A stretch of 64,000 nucleotides of DNA from Craspedostauros australis (lineage: Eukaryota; Bacillariophyta; Bacillariophyceae; Mastogloiales; Achnanthaceae): assembly GCA_026770025.1 (NCBI GenBank), contig JAMXDE010000009.1, forward strand, positions 838,501 through 902,500, given 5' to 3'. The notes below the pieces were generated by a model. That model was not told the DNA's origin. It was given only the letters and a program-made list of their open reading frames with translations, and ran no database searches. The position numbers and the translations under genes were made by a program. Of this stretch, positions 52,782-61,617 are shown piece after piece (position 1 is the first letter of the stretch; each line of letters begins with the position of its first letter).

Positions 52782-54173
52782 CTAACCTTCCGCGAAAATA
52801 CGATAGGCTGGGAAGGCTGACATGCGATCAGTCTCCGAAAGCAGACGGCCATCCTCGGTCACGAACGGCAAGGCATTGGGATACAGCTCCTTGCGGACAT
52901 CCAGCAGCTCGGCCTGGGCCTTGCCGAGAAGCTCCTCCTCCAGGTCGATGCCATCCAACCCGATCAACCCGACGAACGGATCCTCCATCTGCGTCAACGA
53001 CTCAAACAACGACGTCAACGCGATGGAGGTGAGGACGGAGAAGGCGATGGCCATGCCCAACGAATTGAGCTGCTGCGCAAGCTCGGCATAGTACGGCGCG
53101 TAGAAAGGCGGCAGGAAGACGGAAAACAACCTCGCGAAGCTGCGCAGCGCCTGCGGCGTCCGGTACTCCTTGATGAATCGCAGGGACTCGAGCTGTTCGT
53201 TGACCATGCGCTCCCACTGGCGTATCCGCGTGGCCTCGTTGGGTGGCAGACCCTGTCGTTTGAGCTCCTCGCAGAGTTGCGAAAGCTGCACCAGCTGCTT
53301 CAGCGTGGAACGGTGCAGATGGAATGCCAGCTTGCGTCCGGCCTCCGCCTCTTTCTTGCCTCTCGATGTGACGCGATGTCTGGCGCGGCTCGTCGATGGC
53401 AGCGTGAGATGGCGCGTCGCGTCCTCGCAGATGTGGCGGATGATGTGCAAGGCGTCGTCGGAGTGTTGCAACCAATCCGTTTCGCAGACGTGGCGGCCGA
53501 TGGAGTCCGGCTTGGTGGCCTTGGCCCAATCCCAGCAGGCGTGCGCCATGTAGAGGTTGCGCAGGGTGCTCTTGAAGGCGGCGATGTCCGACAGCGCCTG
53601 TTCTCTGCGACCGAATGCCATGGAGATGGAGGATGACATGGGAGTGATGACGGAGAAGGAAAGCAGGATCCAATTCATGAGGCCGCCATTGATGGAGTCA
53701 TCATCCTTGGTGCGGTAGTACGTGGTCGTTGTCAAGGCCACGCTGAGCGCGATCGAGAACAGCGACTCGATGCTGATGAGGTAGAAGACGAAGACCAGCA
53801 CCGCGGAATAGCCGTTGACGACGAAGGTGACAAGGACGTTGACGATGCCTTCCCTGTTCGTATCTTTGCGAAAGCGGAGCTCCTCCTGATTCATGCGTTC
53901 GGTTTGCACGGAATGGCGCGCATCGGATCCAATGACGCCTGATTCGATGCTTCCGTAGTTGGTCTTGGCAGCGTCCTTGCTCTTGTTGACGTTGTCGATG
54001 AGGTCATGGTCATCGCTGTTGCTGTTTCTATTGCCATTGCCGCTGCCGTTGCTATGGTCCCCAGTGCTCACAGCGGCAGTCTCCTGACCATCTGGTGCCG
54101 CATTGCCTGATCCATCGTTGCCATTTTGTGTGCTGGGTGGATTGGCGGCCTCAACAGGGCCGGCGTCTTCCAT
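52782..54173 (-). CDS. multipass membrane protein, unknown function (bestrophin-like layout)
   Basis: 463 residues, single exon. The N-terminal 100 residues are Asn/Gly/Ser/Asp-rich and disordered. Hydrophobic segments lie at about 110-130 (GIVNVLVTFVVNGYSAVLVF), 130-150, 164-185, and near 345-360 and 372-390 (LGMAIAFSVLTSIALTSLF). Between the second pair and third pair is a large soluble helical region (about 190-340) with CWDWAKATKP, HRSTLKQLVQLSQLCEEL, and FIKEYRTPQALRSFARLFSV. After the last segment comes DPFVGLIGLDGIDLEEELLG. Two hydrophobic hairpins around a helical body recall bestrophin-family anion channels, but no diagnostic motif is certain, so the function is left open. Confidence 0.65.
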   Translation of the reverse strand: MEDAGPVEAANPPSTQNGNDGSGNAAPDGQETAAVSTGDHSNGSGNGNRNSNSDDHDLIDNVNKSKDAAKTNYGSIESGVIGSDARHSVQTERMNQEELRFRKDTNREGIVNVLVTFVVNGYSAVLVFVFYLISIESLFSIALSVALTTTTYYRTKDDDSINGGLMNWILLSFSVITPMSSSISMAFGRREQALSDIAAFKSTLRNLYMAHACWDWAKATKPDSIGRHVCETDWLQHSDDALHIIRHICEDATRHLTLPSTSRARHRVTSRGKKEAEAGRKLAFHLHRSTLKQLVQLSQLCEELKRQGLPPNEATRIRQWERMVNEQLESLRFIKEYRTPQALRSFARLFSVFLPPFYAPYYAELAQQLNSLGMAIAFSVLTSIALTSLFESLTQMEDPFVGLIGLDGIDLEEELLGKAQAELLDVRKELYPNALPFVTEDGRLLSETDRMSAFPAYRIFAEG

Positions 54174-55347
54174 CTCTCCTACCTCTCCTTGGTCGTGATG
54201 TGATGTGTTGCACTCCTAGTCCTTGCATGTACGAGTTCGAGGGGAGTGGTGACTTCTTCTACTGTGTTGCTTGGATTGTGCGGTGTTCTCTCCGTTTGTT
54301 GCCTTCCCCCTCTTGTGCCTCTCTTGTGCGTTGTGCACAACCAGCAGCTCTGCCGCGTGAACTGTCGTGTTGATGGCAGGAAGAAAGATACTCCGTCATG
54401 GCCTATTTCCGAAGCTGATTCTCCCATCATTTGACACCAATCGTGGAACTCCTCACGCGAAGGCGGACATTTCAGCGACACGAGAGATCTTCAATCTTCT
54501 CCCATGTTTCGTTGGATTAGTTGTTGGCGGCGAGATGCATGGCACCTTCCACCCGACCATGCTCTCTCTCCATCCCTCCATCTGCAACATCTGTTACCCA
54601 TATCATTCTGAAGTTATGGATTGAACAATTGCTTTAGTACACTTTTGATTATCCTAGTTTCTCTCCTATTCCTTCCATCCATCGTTTTCTATCTTTTGCT
54701 TTTCACTTTTTGTTTTCATTTTCTCTCTTGTTTCATGTGGTGTTTGTGGGGGTCTGGTTGACCCTCCCTCTGTCTTGTGTGCTTCATTCGTCATTCCAGC
54801 ACTTGTCAGGAGCATCAACATTGCATCTCCCATTCTCTCTTTGTTTCGTTTCATTTCATATCGTTTCATTCCGTATTTGTATCTCTTTTCAATTCATTTC
54901 ATTTCATTTCTCCTTATTGGTTCTGGAGCGTAGCGGTAAACATGGAATTGTCGCCAGCGTGGTCGACAATTCAAAGTACATTCTTCTTCTTTGGTATTCT
55001 CTTCTAACAGTACATTTGCCATGGATGTTGGTATGTGTAGAGTGTCGTTCATCGCGATGATGTTCGATCTGACGATGCGGCAGCCAGGGTAGGCTGTGGT
55101 TGCAGAATCGCATGCGTATGGTATTGGTTTGTTCGTTGCTTGGATGATGTTCTGGTGGCCATGAACAATGGTGCCGTTCATCCCAACAGTCGTAGGGCCT
55201 TCATGGGCCAGGTGTTGTTGTGGTTGTTGTTCACTTCGCGCGCCATCTCATCCCAACTCGCTTTGCTTCGCCTCACACCATTCCACGCTTCGCAGGACGT
55301 CCACGTTGGATGCGAATGCACATATGGTAGTAGAGCAGACCGCAGGA
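54174..55347. other. intergenic region, about 1.2 kb
   Basis: 5' flank of the membrane protein and 3' flank of the PUF gene. T-rich with TTTCATTTCATT-like runs at about 54850-54920. No gene seen. Confidence 0.5.
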
Positions 55348-58300
55348 TTAGATCCTGTTCGCATACCCGCCGTGGTTCATGTTTGGCATGTATGGAGGAG
55401 GAGGATGTTCGACAAATCCGGTCTGTGGGACGTCGTAGTATGGCTGTGATGCTTGCTGCTGTTCGAACATCTGGTGCTGACGGACAGGATTCATCATGCC
55501 GTGCGCGTTGCCGTTGAAGTGCTGCTGTTGGTACCCCTGTGGTGCTTGGTTGGGTCCTGCGTGATGTCCTCGGTCCATCTGCCCGTACATTGGCCCCATG
55601 TTGTTGTTGTGGTTGTTGTGGCCGTTGTGGCTATTGTTGTTGTTGTGGTGGTGGTGATTATGGTGGCGGCGGTGATTGTGGCTGCGACCATGCCCATGTC
55701 CGTGACCATGGTTGTTGTGGCGGCCGTAGTGATGGCGGCTATGATCGTTCCCGTGGTGGTTGTTGCCGTTGCTGTTGTTGTTCCCATGATGGTGGCCATG
55801 ATGGTTGCTGTTGTTGCTGTGATGGTGGCTCTTGTTTTGGCTGTACATGTCATCGGTGGAACCCACGGGCTGCAACGTAAAGTTCGGGAAGCGGCGGCAG
55901 ATCTTGGCCATGATGCGACGCCCCCCGGCCGTATTGCGCACTCCACCATTGCGCTGTCCGTTGGGAGAGGCAGGAAGGGTCGCGATGAGGTGCGGTCGCA
56001 TGGCCTCCACCAATCGGACTGCCTGCGAGTGGGTTGCAACAGAGAGCGAGCGTTGGACGACGTAGTTGCCGAATGGATCCATCATGAGCTCGCGGATGCG
56101 TTCGCTGTCAGCAAGCTCTGCCATGTACTTCTCCTTCACGCGATCCGTGCATCGCTCCAAACACTTCTCCATCACGTTGGAGCTGAACTTCTGGATGGCG
56201 AGCAAGTTCACCTTTCCGACGACGCTCTCGCACACGGCGTGGACGTCGGAATCGGTGCAGACGTCAAGGACGTACTGCACGACGTAGTTTCCGTACGCAT
56301 CTTGCATCAGCTCCAGCGATTTGTCGACGATGCGTCCCACGAGGTTGGATCGCGCATCGCTCGGCGGCGAGTCGAGGCATCGCTGAATGACGCAGCATCC
56401 GTGGCGATGGCGGGCGACGTCTCCAACGCTCTCAGCGACGGCATCGAAGATGAACTGGGAGTGCGTCGGGCCAAGCTTCAGGAGGATGCGTTGGATGACG
56501 TGGTTGCCATGGCTGTCGATGCAAAGACGAGCCGCCGCTGGTGTGAGGGATCGCGTGAGGATGTCCGCAGCAGACTCCTCTCCTTCAGTATCACCACCAC
56601 TCTTCGCTGTCGCAGCAGCATCCTCCGCAGCATCGGCTTCTTCATTCTTGCCTTCGGCTGCGGTGGACATGGTCCCCTCGTCGATGGCGCACAGTTCCAC
56701 GACCTTCTGCACGCTGCGTGTTCCATGGAGGTTCAAACTGGCATTGACGAGACGGGTGCTGACGCTCTTGACGAGCATGACGCGCTCCTTGGCGGTGATC
56801 TTTTCGAGGATCTTTTGGAAGAGGTAGTTGCCGAACGGATCCACCATCGCCTCACCCCAGAAGGGCAGTCCCTCGTTCAGGATGAGCGTTGCTGCCATGG
56901 GCCCCTCTTCATCGAGCGCCTGCTGCACGAGGCGGCATCCAACCTGGTCTCTGGACAAGCGCCGGACCTGACCGAGCAGCTGGTCCAACGGCGGTCGCTG
57001 CGGCAGCGCGTACAACGAGTTCAGGGTGTCCGAGGATTGGTTCAGGGCGTTGCCACCAGGAACTCCGTACTGATCATCGTTGGCCTTGCCGCCGGACGGG
57101 GAGCCGAAGTCCTTCGAGCGACCGTATCCGTTGCCGCCGCCGCGTTTGTACTTGCCGGAATCCATACCGCCTGGGCTGCCGTACCCGCCAATGCTCTTGT
57201 TCATGGAGTCATTGAGGTTGGGACTTCCGGCGACCATGCCTCGCATGTTCGAATGCTCCGGCATTCCGTTGACGACGCCTCCGTGCTGCATGCCGGGCAT
57301 GACCATGACTTGCGGCATCTGCTGGCCGTCCATGCCGGTCGCGCCCGGAGGCATGGGTGCCGTGGCTCCGTTTGGAAGGATGTAAGCGAACGGCTTGCCT
57401 GGCATCTGCACCATCTGCACAGGCTGCAGCACCTGTCGTCCATCGGCCGTTGGAACTGCCATGTACAGGATCTGCTGCTGCTGCGGTTGCTGCTGATTAG
57501 TATTGCCATTGTTGACTTCCTGCTGTGGCGGCGGCGACCCCACGGCGTTGGGATGCAGCTGCTGCTGCCCTGGACTGGCGATCTGATTACCGTACATCAT
57601 GTTGTTGGGGTTGTTGTAACCGTTGACAGGGGCATGAATGTGCGGCACGGCATTGCCAAGGTACGGCGAGGGCACCCCACCATTGAGCTGCTGTCCTTGC
57701 AAGTGATCCATCTGTAGGTGGTTCGGATGTCCAGTCGGGGCATGGCCGATGGGCATCGTTGCCATGTTGTACGCATTCGCACCAATAACATTGTGGGTGG
57801 CACCAGTGAGGCCGCCGTCCCCGTTGACGTTGGCAAACGAAGTTTGGAGATTGGCGGAGACGTCGACAGCGGCACCAGCGCCAACGTTGCTCTTTGGATG
57901 GTATGCGCCGATCGTGTTGCGTCCCGCATCGTAGGGCGATGAGGAACGGCTGGAGGTGGTGGTCCCCGTCACCGAGCCAACGGGCGAATCGTTGCGACGG
58001 CGAGCAGGTGCAGAGGCGCCGTTGCCGTTCGCGATTTGCGACTGAATGGTTGATGCGCCCACCGGGCCTGGTGCGAGGCTCTGACCGCCTGGGAAGGTGG
58101 ATGCGCGATTCTCATCCTGGATTCCAAGGCCTGGGAGGTTGTTGCTGCTGAGCTTGAAGACGTCCGCACCCAGCGTCTGCGAAGGGCTTTGGGAGAGGAA
58201 GAGGTCGAATCCCTTGTTGCGCTTGATGTCAGATGTGGGAGAGCTGGCATCCGCGTGGTTGCCGTTGCTCGCCGCGCTATGGTTGGTGTATCCCCAGCCG

Positions 58301-58587
58301 CTATCGGCACCGTTGGATGCCGGAGCATTGCCAGCGTGGTGATTTGCAGCCGCGAAGTGGCTGGCACCGTCCTGAGCGCCATTGTGGGCATGGTGACCGT
58401 GCGCGTTTCCACCAGGGGCGCTCCCATTGGAATCATTCTGGAATCCAAAGCCATGGTTGTTGCTTCCTCCGAGGTTGACGCCAGCCAAAGCCTGCCCCAG
58501 AGAACCAATCATCTGTTCCGTTGCTGCATTTGCGCCGGCCGCGTCATCAGGGGCAGGTGCCCGGGTGGGCGTTGGGTCTGGACTCAT
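55348..58587 (-). CDS. Pumilio/PUF-family RNA-binding protein
   Basis: 1,079 residues, single exon. Binds 3' UTR elements and represses or localises mRNAs in the cytoplasm. The first 500 residues are Gly/Asn/Gln/Pro-rich. Eight PUF repeats lie at about 530-865, with recognition helices, in order: GCRLVQ, GNYLFQ, GTRSVQ, GNHVIQ, GCCVIQ, GNYVVQ, SSNVME and GNYVVQ. The N..Q, S..E and C..Q pairs follow the classical code, so the expected target is close to UGUANAUA. Repeats 1, 3 and 5 depart from animal Pumilio: Cys instead of Ser in 1, Thr in 3, and Cys instead of Arg at the stacking position in 5. About 45 acidic residues are inserted between repeats 3 and 4 (TAAEGKNEEADAAEDAAAT). After the repeats comes a striking His/Asn/Gly-rich tail (about 920-1000), then Gln/Pro-rich sequence. 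Such tails suggest condensate formation. Confidence 0.92.
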   Translation of the reverse strand: MSPDPTPTRAPAPDDAAGANAATEQMIGSLGQALAGVNLGGSNNHGFGFQNDSNGSAPGGNAHGHHAHNGAQDGASHFAAANHHAGNAPASNGADSGWGYTNHSAASNGNHADASSPTSDIKRNKGFDLFLSQSPSQTLGADVFKLSSNNLPGLGIQDENRASTFPGGQSLAPGPVGASTIQSQIANGNGASAPARRRNDSPVGSVTGTTTSSRSSSPYDAGRNTIGAYHPKSNVGAGAAVDVSANLQTSFANVNGDGGLTGATHNVIGANAYNMATMPIGHAPTGHPNHLQMDHLQGQQLNGGVPSPYLGNAVPHIHAPVNGYNNPNNMMYGNQIASPGQQQLHPNAVGSPPPQQEVNNGNTNQQQPQQQQILYMAVPTADGRQVLQPVQMVQMPGKPFAYILPNGATAPMPPGATGMDGQQMPQVMVMPGMQHGGVVNGMPEHSNMRGMVAGSPNLNDSMNKSIGGYGSPGGMDSGKYKRGGGNGYGRSKDFGSPSGGKANDDQYGVPGGNALNQSSDTLNSLYALPQRPPLDQLLGQVRRLSRDQVGCRLVQQALDEEGPMAATLILNEGLPFWGEAMVDPFGNYLFQKILEKITAKERVMLVKSVSTRLVNASLNLHGTRSVQKVVELCAIDEGTMSTAAEGKNEEADAAEDAAATAKSGGDTEGEESAADILTRSLTPAAARLCIDSHGNHVIQRILLKLGPTHSQFIFDAVAESVGDVARHRHGCCVIQRCLDSPPSDARSNLVGRIVDKSLELMQDAYGNYVVQYVLDVCTDSDVHAVCESVVGKVNLLAIQKFSSNVMEKCLERCTDRVKEKYMAELADSERIRELMMDPFGNYVVQRSLSVATHSQAVRLVEAMRPHLIATLPASPNGQRNGGVRNTAGGRRIMAKICRRFPNFTLQPVGSTDDMYSQNKSHHHSNNSNHHGHHHGNNNSNGNNHHGNDHSRHHYGRHNNHGHGHGHGRSHNHRRHHNHHHHNNNNSHNGHNNHNNNMGPMYGQMDRGHHAGPNQAPQGYQQQHFNGNAHGMMNPVRQHQMFEQQQASQPYYDVPQTGFVEHPPPPYMPNMNHGGYANRI

Positions 58588-61500
58588 CGCGTGATGTCGG
58601 GGTTCAGGCGTGTTTGTCTCCTGCCTGTGAGTACTGTATGAAGATACAATGGAATTGTATGGAGTAGGATGCGTCTGCTAATCCTCACAAGGCAATATAT
58701 ACCCAAACAGACCGAGCAGACCGAGCAGACCGATCAACCGGTCGTTGAACACACACCGAACTCACAAACCAACGGATTGGATGTTCGACGAACTCTTTGA
58801 TGAACTCCTCGTGAAGAGGGAGGCTGACTGCCCCTGTGATTGCTGTTCTGGTTTGTGCTCTGAACCGAATGTCTCGCTCCGCCCAAGTGCCTTGCTTTGC
58901 TTTGGTTGGCTTGCTCTGCTTTGGTTGGTTGTGGAGGAGGAAGTGGAGCCCCGAATCGCAAACGTGGCAAACAGGGAATCAGACACGAACACTGAACGTC
59001 GGTCGTACTCGAAGTGCTGAACCTCTCCGAAGTTCCTGAGGTTCTGGAGTCGTTGTGGAGCCGATTGGTGGAGCCTTCCGTTGGCCTTTCACTTCCACCC
59101 TTGATGATGACGCTGGCGATGGCAATAGCAATCGTTGCAATAGCCAGGCCAAGTCAACTCTGACGCTGATGAGCGAAGCCGAAGTGTGCTGTCCGAGCCC
59201 TGTCCGAGCACTGTTTGGATGGACGTAGGAACGGATGCGACGATGGATGTGACGATGAATGTAAGGACGGAAGGAGAGGAAGGCGGGTGAATGAGCCAAA
59301 TGTCAATTGAATCGCAAACCGAACCAGATCGCATCAGACCAACTCGGCCACCGACCAGAGAGAAGGAGCCGTGGATGAACACGGGGATGAGGACCAGTCT
59401 CTGAAGTGATCGGCTTCGTCGACGAGAGGGGTGGCTGGAGATCGCACGTTATTTCCTCTTGTGTTGCTGTGACCTTTTTGTGTTCCACGATACGCAACAC
59501 AGACACAACACTCCAGAGTATGGTGGGTAGCTCGGACACGACAAGTCCTCGTTGTTTGCCTGTTTCCTCTCCCGCTTTCGATGTCTTTCGCTCTGTCTGG
59601 CTCCAGTAGTTGAGCTTTCGTGATTCGTACCTGAGGTGGTTGGTCCTGGAAAGGCCTCCCTCTCCCCCTTTCTCTACGCTGGACTCAGCTGCGTCGTGCT
59701 CCTCGCGATTTCGGGTGCTCCGCTCGATTTGTTTGTTTCGTTTGCCTTCCTGTTTCAATTACGATTCCCGTCTTGTGTCGCGTTGTGCTGTATCGCGGCG
59801 TGTTATTGTTTGGACAGCGTGGAATTGGCGTTTGTGTGGCCAGCAAGGCGATGGCGATGAAGCAAGCGGCCACGCGAGAAAAACAAGCAGTGGACAACGG
59901 CGACTTTGCCTCTGTTGTGAGGTCGTTTTGTGTTGTCGTCATCTTTGCCACCAACACACAACACGCCAACAACAATTTTGTTGTGTACGTGATTCACTCA
60001 TGGGACTCAATATACGTGCGACGGCAAGACGGATTGGCTTCGTGAAGTGCGCAAACAGCGTCATTTGTCGCTCCGCCAATCAAGCGCCACCGTTGGGAAT
60101 CGCCAAGCAAAGTTCCACGCTTTCATTGGTCCAAGCCACACGTGACATGACGTGGAACACTGCACAGAGGAATTGCCACAACCACACCACAGTCACAGCA
60201 ACAGCAACAGCAGAAAGGGGATTCCGCCGCGCCAGAACAACTCAGCCGAACTTCACCTGATCTACTCTGCTCAGCATGTGCTATTCTATTCATGCTCTAT
60301 CCTCTCTATCTATCTATCTATCTATCTAGTTTCCGATCATCTCCACTGATGCTTCTCCTATTCCACTCGATTCCCGACACCTTCGCGCACGAGGATCCGG
60401 CTCACTCATCCTCGTGGCGGCTCGTTGTGGCGGCGTGTCGATTTGGCAGCCTTTGACACGACAAACCGCTTTCACCCACAATGCCAAACACGAAAACACG
60501 ATCGCGGCGGGTTCGCGTTCCTGTTGAGCGCATGACGATGCCTGTCCGAAAAACGCGAACCTTGCAATAAATACGAACTCCTGTGTGTCCATCCATTTCT
60601 GCGCATTTCTTCTCTGCGAAGCGAATCGTGTAGAGTCAATCGTGTGTGATCATCATGACGTCATCATTCGTGAATTTATTCAACGGAGTCGGTGATACAC
60701 ATGTTAGTCGGTTCTGTGTAAAAATACCGTTACAGTTCCATTTCAAAAACAAACCGTTACACATCAACCCAAACGTTCCTCACTTTGATGGAGCCATGGC
60801 GTTGACAGCGTTTGTTTTTGTGTCGGCAACAACATGTTGTGAGAGGCACTCTGCAAGTCATGATGTTCTGTGTCGACTTGCAATTGGGAAAGGCGACACC
60901 ATCGACAACGACAACAGCAACAGCCAGGAATCGAGGGCCAGCGACCACAACAATCAACCACAACAACAACATTGGCCATCCCGTATCATACCACACCACA
61001 CCATCGGCAGCGGCAGCGGCACTTGCAACAACCATCCTGATTGATTGCATCTTTGCTTCCTCCCACCCTTTGCTTCATGCGGCGAGCATCTTCAATACCC
61101 CATTGATTTCACACAGCATACATTGACATCCTCGCATACTATAAAGCACACAGGAGAGCACCGCAACGCAAAGGGAATTGGAGAATTGACGAAGATCAAC
61201 CACGTTGAAGGATTCACATTGTCGGCATTGATCGGGAGAGAAGACCTATTGCTGAAGACTCGAGTCTCTGACTTTCAGGCATCGTTGCAGAATCGAGCGC
61301 GAAGTCTCGTTTGCCATCTCTTCGTCCCAACAACCGGCTCACCAACCAGGAGCAAAGACAGCAAAAATAGCCAAGATAGCAACGTACGTTCGCAAAAGAA
61401 CAGCGACAAAGACTTCAGGGCGATTTGCATGCCATAGATCGTATACTACTTCATGCAATTACAACGGCATGATCAACAGCAAGCTCTGCCATCACACCTC

Positions 61501-61617
61501 ACACCTTCTGGGCACGCATTGCATTTGCTGCATTCGTTTTCCATCCCACTCGACTTCATTTCACTTCGATTCTCTTCACCATCATCTGTAAACCGCAGCC
61601 ATTCGAAGCAAGTCACC
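58588..61617. other. intergenic region, about 3 kb
   Basis: The largest gap outside the transposon. It separates the divergent PUF and coiled-coil genes. Contains a TATC microsatellite and a TATAAA at 61140-61145 that could belong to the downstream gene. Several frames of 60-150 codons overlap on both strands with no protein-like signal. A non-coding transcript cannot be excluded. Confidence 0.45.
60305..60327. repeat. (TCTA)n microsatellite
   Basis: About five to six tandem TATC units read directly from the sequence. Confidence 0.9.

Noticed and set aside
55453-57717. 754-codon open frame antisense to the PUF gene
   Set aside because: The translation is dominated by Val/Ala runs that mirror His/Asn and Gln repeats on the real strand. 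No independent motif.
60646-61044. 132-codon plus-strand frame in the 3-kb gap
   Set aside because: Composition and content look random; no motif and no splice-supported extension.
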